Shown: in pieces, positions 10,457 through 21,435 of the stretch | Numbering within the stretch: the stretch's first letter is position 1 | Layout of the letters: every line of letters begins with the position of its first letter | Assembly: GCA_019096195.1 (NCBI GenBank) | Contig: JAGTXK010000275.1 | Coordinates: forward strand, 62,001-126,000 | Length of the DNA stretch: 64,000 bases | Direction: 5' to 3' | Source of the DNA: Boletus sp. NGJ | Lineage: Eukaryota > Basidiomycota > Agaricomycetes > Boletales > Boletaceae | The notes under the pieces: generated by a model | The model's input: only the letters and a program-made list of their open reading frames with translations | Told to the model about the DNA's origin: nothing | Databases searched by the model: none | Translations under genes and position numbers: made by a program

Positions 10457-13222
10457 TCAGCGTGGACCAGCGTGCTCATTCCAAACGTCCAGTACTTCCG
10501 TGCGGATATCGTGCGTGGGTGTGATTCTGGGTATTTGGGTGACGATCTCGTAGTCAGCGGCCACCCGCTCGTACCCATTGTTTGTTTGCCGCTGGAACAA
10601 CAGGGCACGAAACTTCTGCTCGAGGCGGGAAATCAATCGCAAGGCACGGTCGTAATCATTCGATGCAGGCGAAGCTACAGTGAAGAGTCAGCATTCCTGT
10701 CGGGCACAAAGGTCCGGAGTGATCTCACCAAGTGGATTCAAGAGATCACGGATCCACGGATGTACTAGAAGCAGTCTACCTGGCTCCAGCAGCGGCAGCG
10801 GATCCGCAGTTTTGATAAGCACGTCACCGAGCACTGAAATAGAGGCACGATAGACACGCCGTTCAGGACCAAGCTTGAACGCCATTGTGATGTTGTCCAC
10901 AGTAAAAACGATGCATGGAAGATGTAGGCAACGGTTAGCGAACGATGCTTTGGGTAGCTTCGCGATCCGTCCATAGATCGTCACGGCCGCCTCCCGCGGC
11001 CATAGGGACTGTAATCCCACTGCCCGTGCTCTCAGGTTGTTCATATTGCTTTGGGACACCGTCTGTGGGGGTTCTTTGTAGACTGCTATCTCGGCAGGCA
11101 GGCAACTGTTGAATCGTGATGAATTCCCCGTCCAGGCGAGTACCGTTACGTCACCCGAGCGATGCACAATTTCCTCCAGGAGCCGTCCAAGCGCATTTTT
11201 TCCTTCACCATACTTTGGTTGGAGGTCACTAGCGAAAATTCCAATCAACGAGTATGCAATATCCTCTTCTTTCGTCGCGTTCCGCGTCGAAGCCAAGCGT
11301 AGCTTCTCACGTACTCCCAAACTACCCGGACGGAAGGCGGAGAGCGTTCTTGGAGCGACAGAGACAGCAGACGCAAGCTCCTCGATGATCGTGCAAGAGT
11401 CTTTGTGATTGAGGGAGTGGTCATTGAGGTATGGCTTCCATTTGGAATCGTAGAAGCGGATCGCCTTTGGTGCAAGAAGCTCCTGGAGCGTCCAAACACG
11501 TCTCATCCATATGCTATCCGGTAAGCCACGAGGCGTCAACAAGGAAGGTACGTCTGGGAGGTGAACGAACACGAGCACCGATTCTTCGTACCATCTGTAC
11601 ATGGACACGATGGACTCGCTCAACACGGAGGGCGTTTTGCTGTCGATACAACACGTGTCGCTCCACGCCCAGCGATGTCCGGTTTTGCGAACCAACTCGC
11701 AGAATCCGCGTAGCTTGTCGTTGGTTGGCGATCGGTCGAGATCATTATAGATTGATTTGCCCAAAATATCGTGAAACAACGGCTCCTTGTAGGTCATGTC
11801 CCATTTGTGAGAGAGCATGACATATTCGAAATAGGTTTCGACATCCTGTCGGAAACGAATCGCATCTCGTTCTTCGATGAATGAAAGGAGGTTCTTGTAG
11901 GTGGGGTCTACTTCGAGTGTACGGAGTTGTTGTGATTTGTCACAAAGATAACCCGTTCGAGCGTCGATGAGCACAATTGGGCGTTGTTTGAGGACGTCGA
12001 AGATTATGGTTTCTGCGAGCTCTCTCTGTGAAGGGTTGTCGTACAACTTGCATTTCCCTGTGAAAGGTTTCAAACGATCAATATGCATGTTATGCTGGGC
12101 ATAATGTAAGAAACGCTTACGATGGCCCTCTGAATCGGGGGAAAGCTGGATGTTTGAAAGCATAGTGTTGAAAGCTTCGATTGCCTCTTCGCCCTCGAAT
12201 CCCAGCACTTGTGAGTCTGCATAGATGGCCAAGGGTGAAGGCAAAACCTCATCGTCCTTTGGCCGACAGTCACAGAATATTTCACCAGAGAAAAAGGATG
12301 GACTGACACTGATGGTGTAGCACTTTGGAAGGATGTCCGAGAGATTCCAGATGGACAAGCTATGATGCTGAGCGTCCAGGGAAACGGTCACAAGGCTGTT
12401 GTCGGGAGAAATAGCGAGCGGAAGACAGGCAGGAAGGTTGGGTCCAATTTCGACGAACGTGGCAGCATCCCAAAACCGAATCCCATCCCGCCCAGTTCCA
12501 GACACAATGAATCTTCCGTTCCTTGACAGCGTGCGGAAACTAGGAATTGGCCTACGAGAGTCTGACCCATGCGATGGATCAATGACCGCGAGCGACTCTT
12601 CCAATCCGGTGAAGATTCGCTGTTGTCCATTGACATCGTCCGACCACGAAAAGGCTGTCACGCGGGAGTTGAATTTGACCGTGACGCGCTGGCTGATTTG
12701 ATTGTCATGAATATCCAAGATGTAAACGGTGCCGATGCTGGTACAACCAGCGAGGCGACCACCACAGGAGGAGAACTGAACAGACGAAATCTTGCTTGTG
12801 TCGAGGTTCGATGGCTCTGCAAGTCGTTGGCCTGTAGCAACGCTCCATATGACGACGGACCCGTCCGACGATCCACTGGCAACCGTCAACGAGTCCGTCG
12901 ACACGTCGAGCGCGGAGACTTTGCGGGCGTGGCGATCATTCGTCTCAATGGTGAGTGTTTGACGTTCGGCATCCAATATCTTCAGTTTCCCATCACTACA
13001 TCCACAGATGATCAACTTTCCATCCTTTGAAACGGTCACGACACATGCAGCCATCGTCCACGAACCCACTCTGTGCCAATCTTGTACTTCCAGGAGCGTC
13101 GCGAGCTTGTGCTCGGATACATGTATTGCCCGCTTTCCATCGGGAAAAAATACCAGCGAGTGCGTGCGGGCATAGGTTTTAAGTTCTCGTGGTGCGTGTG
13201 TAAGAGCTTGATAGATAACCAT
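10457..13222 (-). CDS. WD40-HET protein, unit A
   Basis: About 850-900 residues. Residues 1-330 are WD40-like blades (VFFPDGKRAIHVSE, VTVSKDGKLIICG, SALDVSTDSLTVASGSSDG, FDAATF-like ends). A linker with one TPR-like helix pair follows (EGEEAIEAFNTMLSN). The HET domain then runs from about 455 to 640: YVMLSHKW near 465, WAWSDTCCID near 517, SMYRWYEES, and WMRRVWTLQELLAPK near 577. HET domains trigger cell death in fungal non-self recognition. One intron lies at about 12064-12120 (in frame). A last intron before the exon 10457-10655 is only 33 bases, against 43 in unit C, and may not splice; then the protein would end at 10688. There is no NACHT or NB-ARC switch. It faces the kinase-G copy tail to tail. 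Confidence 0.5.
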
Positions 13223-13640
13223 GAGATTGACGCTACAGCCTTCTCAACATGCCGATTTCATACCTTGCCTCGTCCGTGACATCACAGGCTAGACGTAGCA
13301 GACCGGGTGCGAAACGCCAAGCGAGCAAATTCAAGGCGAGATAATGATTGGCCTCAGGTGGGCAACACATCTACCTTGAGGTTCCCTGCTAAGCGCTCAG
13401 ACCTTTATGTACAGTCTCATGTCGAGCGACAGGAAAGGAAGCCACGCCGTAAAGCGGTATTGCTACGAGGTCACCACGATAGCAGGTTTTTAAAATGATA
13501 CCCTATCATCGCCCTTCTGCCAGGAAGTGTGTATGTTCCTCGGCTCGTGACTCGTAATTATGACAAGATAACGAGATCTTTTTTGCATCAATACCGTGAC
13601 CATCTGTCGTCGCCTATGTGATGACGGTCCGATGCAGGAC
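13223..13640. promoter_or_regulatory. 5' region of WD40-HET unit A, conserved with units 0 and C
   Basis: This stretch matches 8461-8780 and 34061-34540 in order (GGCGAGATAATGATTGG; TACGAGGTCACCACGA; GATCTTTTT...CCATCTG). On the minus strand it contains YLALNLLARHFAPGLLRL-like coding potential (clearest near 34,150). A short upstream exon of the WD40-HET genes is therefore possible here. Confidence 0.5.
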
Positions 13641-14271
13641 CCCGGCTAATTCCTAGGTAAGCCCGCCCGGCTTCCGGACAAATTTTAACCCTGGAGCCAT
13701 TTGATGGAAGTCAACTCTGGTCGAGAGTCCGGACATGATGCGAGCATTGATGTGACTGTCGATAATGATTCAGCACACTGGCAGTTATACCGAGTGTGGA
13801 CATTGCAAGGTGCTCGACTCCAGTCGACTTAATCCTAACGAAATTCTAATGACACTGGAAAGAAGGTAGTATTTACGGCCGCTAAAATGCTGTTCTGGCT
13901 ACAGTTGTCAGTGCAAATATCAATGCAGCGCGGACAGGCTCGAGGTGACTTTGGCATTGTATCGACGCCCTTTGGTGTTCGTCTTGCCCTGGTGAGTCAT
14001 CTCCTCTGGTAGATTACTGTTTGACTGATGGTTATGCTTCAATATATATTCCCATGTTCCTGGACCCGGAGGGGACAGGTTTGCGATCCAAGAATGCGTG
14101 GGAAGTGCCAAAAGTCGACGCCCGTGGGAAGTCTTGGCTTGACTTAACGGGAACCTAACCTTAACCTCAGTGTTGGGGCTCGTGTCGCCCAGGGCAGAGG
14201 GCTGGCGGTCATCACAATACTCCATCATCTGAACACTCCATTATCTACAACAACAGTACTACGATTTTATC
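13641..14271. other. Intergenic stretch, nothing recognised
   Basis: Only a 102-codon minus-strand frame (14228-13920) is open, with no domain or codon pattern that I can support. The stretch separates unit A from the ORF at 14272 and has no similarity to the other unit boundaries. Confidence 0.5.
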
Positions 14272-15269
14272 ATGTCGAGCTTGGTCTTAAACGAATCGGA
14301 CGTGCAGGTCGTTTTGGCCGTTTCAGAGGACGTTGAGTGTGATGTGGACGTAGCGAACGGCGTTGTCAGTTCGCGCAGACTTGGCGATGCGTTCGACTTT
14401 GTGGGTGTTCGTCACATGCCGCTCCCGACAGTGCGTTTGTGGCCAGCGGGTCCTTGTGTACTCGTTCAGTTTCAGTCGCTGACGCAACTGGTTCATTCCT
14501 TTCCGTACCTCACTGTCGCTGCATTGGAGAGTGTCGCTTCGATTCATCATGTTCCTTTTAGTCGACGCTGGCCTAAGAATCGGCTCATGGAAGAACTGCG
14601 CCGTCATGAATGTAATGCACCTTGCGAGTCTGATCTCGTGTTCGTCTTCGAGCAACATCGCAAAAGTAGAAGGGTCAGTCGACGCAGGCACGCGAACGAG
14701 AATGATGCACGCATTGTGCATGAATTTGTGCAGTCCCAAGAATGCACGATGTGGTCGCGCGATGGGATTCATTATGTCTCGTCACATCTTCTTAAAACAC
14801 AATATCGGATAGCGCCTGATGATGATGGGCTGTCGTCTCTTCTCGTAGACGTACCGTTACCTTTCATACTGTCGATGTATACGCTGACATCCCAGGACAC
14901 CGATTTTTTAATGAGTGCTCATTCGGTTGCATGCGCGAGTACAGTAGACTTTCTCATAACGTATTGAAAAATTCTCATAATGTATACTAGTGTTTGGTAG
15001 TTGTTTTTTCCCGGAGTGTAGGAAATGCTAATATACATTATGAGAATTTTTCGATACATTATGAGAAAGTCTACTGTACTGCTACTCACCAGGATAGGAT
15101 TCAACTACTCCGAGTACATCATTGCCCTACAGTCAACCGTTGGCCGGACGAACCACCTCACTTACTACTTTTGCCAATATGCACTGCTATGGAATATCAC
15201 CTTGTTGGTACGAACATTATCACGAATGATGCAGAAAATGTCCCTTCTTTATTCGACCTGTTGGGTTAG
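14272..15269 (+). pseudogene. Unknown ORF with SAP-like motif, interrupted by a MITE
   Basis: The 5' part (14272-14939) encodes VQFQSLTQLVHSFPYL then LTVAALESVASIHHVPFSRR and LMEELRRHECN. This helix-turn-helix pattern resembles SAP-like N-terminal modules that I associate with mushroom transposon-linked proteins; that link is low confidence. The foldback element 14940-15078 is inserted in the frame and supplies a premature stop. The frame continues right after it (THQDRIQLLRVHHCPTVNRW...SLFDLLG, stop at about 15267-15269). The gene was therefore open before a recent insertion. No introns are needed. The product may be a truncated 231-residue protein or nothing. Confidence 0.5.
14940..15078. 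mobile_element. Foldback MITE, TA target site, Tc1/mariner-like
   Basis: Near-perfect inverted repeats of about 47 bases begin CAGTAGACTTTCTCATAA and end TTATGAGAAAGTCTACTG. They enclose a short unrelated centre and are flanked by TA on both sides. TA duplication and CAGT-type ends fit non-autonomous relatives of Tc1/mariner/pogo. The arms still match at nearly every base, which suggests young age. No transposase is encoded here or recognised elsewhere in the window. Confidence 0.5.
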
Positions 15270-15640
15270 TCTCCAACACGATTTATGTTCATTGTTTTCT
15301 CACGTAGTACAGCAATCACTAACATACATCGCATATATTTCACCTCCATTGACACCGCGCGGAGAGCTCTCTCCATCCTATCACACTCGGCTGTCATCTT
15401 CGAGCTAAATGGTATGAACTGACATTTGTTCTCTCATCCTTACAACATTCCTCAACACAGTAAATACGACGTAAAATTTATGCTATTCCCCCTTGTACTT
15501 CGTTGTTGAATTACTCTCCATCCTTGGGGCCAGGGGTGCCCGGAGGGCAATGCTATATTGAAGGTGGTGGTATTTAAAAACGGGGGCCAGGTGTCGGGAG
15601 ATGCCGAAATAGCACAACCGCATTTCGCGGTGTAGAGTAG
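15270..15640. other. Intergenic stretch, nothing recognised
   Basis: No open frame with recognisable content and no repeat of the cluster units. Sequence shared with the other unit starts begins at about 15715. Confidence 0.5.
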
Positions 15641-15800
15641 TTTGTCTTTTCCCATCTCGAGTGGGCAGTCAGCAGGGCGGCAGCCCACGTTTCCCTTCGT
15701 GCTCTCATCCTGGCCGGTTCAGTGGGAACGTCCTTATCGCCTACTAATAGTTGGCTTGGGGCATTTCCCTCATCAATCGTTTCACTCTTCTTATAATAGT

Positions 15801-18800
15801 ATGCCCCTCCCCGAATCCCTTCTTTCTCAGCAGGCTGCATATGCAAAACATCTTTTCAAACAGGGATATCCTCTGTGGAATCCCGACCCAGATTCATTGC
15901 CTCACAATCGCCAGAGCGTCGGCCTCAAGATCGGGGATGTTGGCACCGTCGATGAACATGGGCGATTCGACCTTTTCTTCAATATTCTTGACCCTCTTCC
16001 GCCAGACTTCCCACCAGTCGAGGATGACGATATTCGCCTCAGGGGCGAAGACCTCGTACCTCGCCAGGTTGTCTCATCCCCTAAAACACCGTGGGTTGTT
16101 CAGGAAGTTGACTCTGAGCCATCGTATGCCAGCCTTCTCCCTCAATCGTGCAACAGCGTTAGTTGACTTTGCGGTTAGTTGTAGGACAATAACTCAATAT
16201 GGTGCCACCCTTTCTGGTGACGGATCCCATATCATCTTACCTCAAGGGGCACAATCGTTTGAGCTTGGACTCCATCATAGGCGACTGCTCGAGAAGTGTG
16301 CAAGGCAGAATGGGGCGGATTGGCTCGAGCGTTTTAGAGATCGTCTTGGATGGCCGCGATCCAACTCAATCTACCTTGTCACTGGGCTCTATAAAACGTG
16401 TTCTTGGTCCATTGCGTCATTCAGCATGCGGTCGGGTGCGAATACCGACCCAATCCCTACGTATTGCATTTTGGCGGAAGAAAATGAACAAACTGTACGA
16501 GAAAACTCTGTTTGGCAGCCTGCAGGTCGTTTTGACCACAAGATTGGTCCCCCATCAGACCGTCGAGGGAACCATAACCAAACTATTTTCATTCGCGCAA
16601 TCACAATCACACCCAATCTCTCTAAGCAAGACCCGAGTGAACGAGCAGCTCAATTGTCCGGCAAACTTTTTCCCCTTCCTTGGTCCCTAAAGCTACTGGC
16701 AGGGGACTCGATTCCGGAGACTCCCAAAAGTAATGTAACAATTCAGCATGTACCGCAAATATTACAGGTAAATTTCATTCTGCATCACCGGTTTGGAACT
16801 AGATCAACGCAGTCACTTACTAGGCGTCCCATCCATCGGAGATTATTAACAAATATCTGCTGAAAAAGGTTTGTAGCACCTTGGATTAAGATATGTGATG
16901 GTTATACTCGTGGTGGTACAGGAACCATCTGCAAAAATCGCTGTGACTCATGATAGTCAGTGGATAGCCATGCTCAAATTGCTGGAAGGGGTGAGGAATC
17001 CTTTCCTCTCATGCTCACCCTCTAATTGTCATAATCCAGGGACAATCATGGACACTGGAGGACCTGGAGAACCATCTTGAAACATTAATGCCGAAGCAAC
17101 ATTCTATAGTTACACACAGAGGTAAGAATGACATTTCCATACTGCCATAAATTCTCATCGCTCTCAGAGGCTGTTGTCCTCATTGAATTGCTGGACCTCA
17201 CCAAGTCGCTTCTAAAGGAATCCCAGCAGCTTGTAACATATAATAAACTTGAATTTTCAGGTTACACCAGCGTGTATCATTGTCGGTGTGCACCAGACGG
17301 GGAGGTGAGCATGTTTGATTTGGCTCAGGGTTTACCCATTCTCTTTGTCTTCAGGTTGCCGTCAAGGTTATGGACTCTTTTGGCGTCATTGATCAAGCTC
17401 GTAGTTTTGAGTTCTTGCGAGTGAGTTGACAATGATTTTCAGCTGAAAGTTTCGCCGACTTCAAGTGTAATCCAAGAGAGTCGAACGCGAGCTTGAAATA
17501 TGGAGAAGATTAGACCACCCCAACATTGTCTCACTCCTGGGGACGGCACAGGGCACAGATTTCGAGTCAGATCATCCCTGCATGGTTTCGATGTGGATGT
17601 CAAATGGAACTCTCGCTGAATATGTCAAACAATGTGAAAATGTCCTTTCGCTTCCTGCTCGCATCCAACTCGTGAGTACAAGAGATCCCGGCACTGTTAT
17701 GCAGTTTATGATGATGTCACAGATTACAGGATCAGCTGCCGGGCTAGAGTATCGTAGGTTCAAGAACTCGCTCGTTGTGGGCTTATGTGACACCATCCCG
17801 CAGTGCATTCAAAATCCATTATTCATGGGGATATCCACCCTGTGCGTCGCATCACTTTATTGACTTGTCGACCGCATGATTTATACCCTCGTTCATATTC
17901 TTGTAGGGCAATATTTTAATTGATAGTGACCATAACCCGCGCCTCACCGACTTTGGCTTTTCTCAAACTCTTGACCCGCTGGACGACTTGACTTATTTCC
18001 GGACTAACTTCTTTCGCTACGGCGCATGGGTGTGGACTGCACCGGAGTTAATATACCCCCCAGGCGTGGTTGACGCTTACATTGAACCTAACCTTAACGT
18101 CGATATTTACTCTCTTGGCAGTGTCGTCCTCTTCGTACGTCGTCCTTGGCTTTTGCTCAGATTTCTGTCCCTCGACGTCTAAATCGGACTTGCAGATCCT
18201 TTCTGGAAAAACACCATGGACTAATGCGTTACTCATCAGGAGCAAATCAGAGTTACTCAAGAACCCACCGCGCCCAAAATGGCCTGTTATTCCGGACGGT
18301 ATTTGGGACTTTATTGAACGATGTTGGTCTCCACGGGTGCCAAGAAATCGGCCATCGGCCCAGGAAGTGCTGTCGTTCTCCAGAGACAGACTACAGCAGT
18401 TGTTGCAGCCAAAGTATGTTGCCGTCATGATTTTCTTGCTGGTTCCTGACTGATGATGAAAGTCCTGATTCCGATATCAATGTCGTGCTATTTGGCGCTG
18501 TTGGATGCGGGAAGAGTTCGCTCATTAACCTTCTTACCGAGGAGCCAATTGCACCAGTATCTACAAACACGGAACCTTGCACGAAGCGACCCCAATACTA
18601 CAAGATATCCATTGGCGAAAGGCGATTCCGTTTGTGGGACACGACAGGATTTCGCCCTCCACGCGCGGGAGACTTCAGTCGCCTTTCACCTTACGAACAA
18701 GCACATGCTGTTTTGCAAAACCTCCCTGATGGCGTTCACCTTATTCTTCTCTGTGTACGCAAGGATGAAATTACCTCTTCGCTTGGTAGTCTCTACTGGT

Positions 18801-19165
18801 TGATCCACGATTTCTTCTTTGGGGGCCGTGCTCCAGTAGCCTTCGTTATGACTCACTTTGACACTCCTGACCAATTATTGTGGGAACGCAATCGACGTCT
18901 TGTCGCCACCAGGACCGGTATCCCCATTCAATCTATTCCGTGTGCGAGCAGCACCACAGTTCAGACTGGCCGTGATGAGTCCAGACAAACACTGAAGGCG
19001 CTTTTGGCCAAATCCATATCCTCGATTCCCCTCCGTCTTAATCTCTTGTCTCATGAGGCAGCTTCCCTCGACATCGCCACTCACTGCGGATTGAGCAAAT
19101 CTGACGCTGCGGCATTAGTGGAGAGGTTCAGCGAGCCACGCAACGTGGTCAAAGATTCACCATGA
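15801..19165 (+). CDS. N-terminal recognition-like domain, protein kinase and G-domain protein, unit B
   Basis: Exon 1 (15801-16123) starts MPLPESLLSQQAAYAKHLF and holds SVGLKIGDVGTVDEHGRF. An intron at 16124-16178 leads to DGSHIILPQGAQSF and SIYLVTGLYKTCSW. Introns at 16768-16823 and from 16869 precede HPSEIINKYLLKK and KIAVTHDSQWIAMLK. The kinase part shows VAVKVM, LDHPNIVSLLG, IIHGDIHP|GNILI (HGD instead of HRD), LTDFGFSQT and WTAPEL. The glycine loop is weak (GYTSVYHC). An intron at about 18414-18461 joins it to the G domain: P-loop FGAVGCGKSSLINLL, LWDTTGF (G3) and FVMTHFD (G4-like). Putative cytosolic signalling protein. The 3' half is over 99% identical to unit C. A further 3' exon (MALAEKAIKLYN) is possible. 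Confidence 0.5.
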
Positions 19166-19568
19166 AGAACCTCGTTTAGCGATGGCGCTGGCAGAGAAAG
19201 CGATCAAGCTATACAACGGTAGTGGATGACTGGGTGGACTTTGTGCGCAAGGGAAAGACTCGAGACCAATTACAAGTCGTGAATTCAACAAGTGCAATTA
19301 GAATACTTGGGATAGGATAGGATACATTTGGATACCTTGTGTCACTGATAACTCGAAGTACCCTACCTCGCCTTCCATCCCTACCCAATGGCCTGTGAGC
19401 GCACCATGAGTCGTGACGCGCGGTCGTGAACGATAATATAGGCTAACAAAGAGCAAAGACTTAATAGCAACAAAGCGATGACACAGCAGAACAACGAAGC
19501 AACGAAAACAGAACAACGCAAGCAAACAGCGAGAAATCAACACACTGAGAGAACGGACATGGAAAGTA

Positions 19569-20990
19569 TCAGTATCGTGGACCGGCGTGCTCATTCCAAA
19601 GAGCCAGTACTTCTGTACGGATACTTTGGGTGGGCGTAATTCTGGGTAATTGAACGACGATCTCATAGTCAGCGGCAACCCGCTGGTATCCACCGTATGG
19701 TTGTCGCTGGAGCATCAGAGCACTAAACTTTTGCTCGAGGCGGGCAATCAACCACAAGGCGCGACCGTAATCGTCAGATCCAGGCGAAGCTACACCATGC
19801 AGCAGCGAAGAGTCAGCATCCCTGTCAGGCACAAAGATCCGGAGTGATCTCACCAAGTGGATTCGAGAGATCACGGATCCACGGATGTACAAGAAGCAGT
19901 CTACCTGGATCACGCAGTGGAAGCGGATTGGCAGTCTTGATACGCACGTCACCGAGCACTGACACGGAGGCGCGATAGACGCCGTTGATTACCATGCTGA
20001 TTCCGCTGACAGCAAAAACGATGCATGGAAGATGTAGGCAACGGTTAGCGAACGATGCTTTGGGTAGCTTTGCGATCCGTCCATACATCGCCACAGCCGC
20101 CTCCCGCGGCCATAGGGACCGCAACTCCACAGCCTGTGCTCTCAGCTTGTTCGCATTGCTTGGTGATACCATCTGTGGGGGTTCCTCGTAGACTGCTATC
20201 TCGGCAGGCAGGCAACTGTTGAATCGTGATGAATTCCCCGTCCAGGCGAGTACCGTTACGTCACCCGAGCGGTGTACAATTTCCTCCAAGAGCCGTCCAA
20301 GCGCATTTTTACCTTCACCGTACTTTGGTTGGAGGTCACTAGCAAAAATTCCAAATAGCGAGTAGGAAATATCTTCTTCGATCGTGGCGGTCCGCGTCGA
20401 AGCTAGGCGTAGCTTCTCACGTACTCCCAAATCGCCCGGATGAAACGCGGAAAGCATTTTTGGAGCAACAGAGACTGCAGACGCCAGCTCCTCAATGATG
20501 GTGCAAGAGTCTTTGTAGATGTGGCGAGGCCATTGAGGTATGGCTTCCATTCGGAATCGTAGAAGCAGATCGCCTTTGGTGCAAGAAGTTCTTGGAGCGT
20601 CCAAGCACGTCTCGTCCGTATGCCAACCCGTAAGCCACGAGGCCGGCGTCAACGAGGAAGGTGAATGAACGTGAGCCCGATTATTCGTACGCATCTGTAC
20701 ATACAGTAGACACGATGGACTCGTTTAACACAGAGGGAGTTGTACTGTCGATACAACACGTGTCGCTCCACGCCCAGCGATGTTCGGTTTCGCGAACCAG
20801 CTCGCAGAATCCGCGTAGCTTGTCATTAGTTGGCGATCGGTCGAGATCATTATAGATTTAGATTGATTTGTCCAGTTCCATTTATGAGAGCATGACATAT
20901 TCGAAATAGATTACCTTGTCAGAAACGAACGCATCTCGTTCTCCGATGAATGATAGAAGGTTCCTGTAGGTGGGATCTACTTCGAGTGTA
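19569..20990 (-). pseudogene. WD40-HET gene, unit B, truncated to the HET and C-terminal part
   Basis: The minus strand keeps the region after the HET core (REKLRLASTRTATIEEDISY, QPKYGEGKNALGRLLEEI, CLHLPCIVF, LLLVHPWIRDL), the 43-base last intron and the final exon ending LALWNEHAGPRY. The HET core itself (20520-20990) is decayed. The match to the other copies stops abruptly near 20990, so the WD40 half is absent. It lies tail to tail with the unit B kinase-G gene, about 400 bases away. The remaining 289-codon frame could be transcribed, but the copy looks non-functional. Confidence 0.5.
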
Positions 20991-21435
20991 CTACAGTATC
21001 CCATGATATGCGGTGCATTGATGTCATGTAATGGTGCAACAGACAAACCCTTGTGGGGGGAAGTCAGCGGCTAGCAAATGGGAAAAGCGGTGGTATCAGA
21101 TTCAGAAATACTTGCCTATGAGGAGGTAACAGGACGGCAGATGGGATGATGGATGCGAGTGATCAAAGTGGTTCATCTGCAGCATGCGTCCCTTGCGGTG
21201 GTGGGACCAGTCCAACAATTTGCCTGCGAACCAGGTGATGTTGAGGACCACGACGTCCATACCGAACACAATCGGCCTATTACCATGTCTGCTTCGCGGT
21301 GCATGATGGTCGCTATTTCGCCCCACTTCGATGTAGACCCTCGTGGAATGGACGAGTGACGCGTGGTGGTCGCTCCTGACGTTGTGCGAGACATCTCGTA
21401 GGTTTTCTTGGATTGGCCGACAAGATACATCTGTT

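Noticed and set aside
13641-15640. The whole 13.6-15.6 kb stretch as one inserted transposon
   Set aside because: No matching ends or target-site duplication were found at its borders; only the internal MITE is supported.
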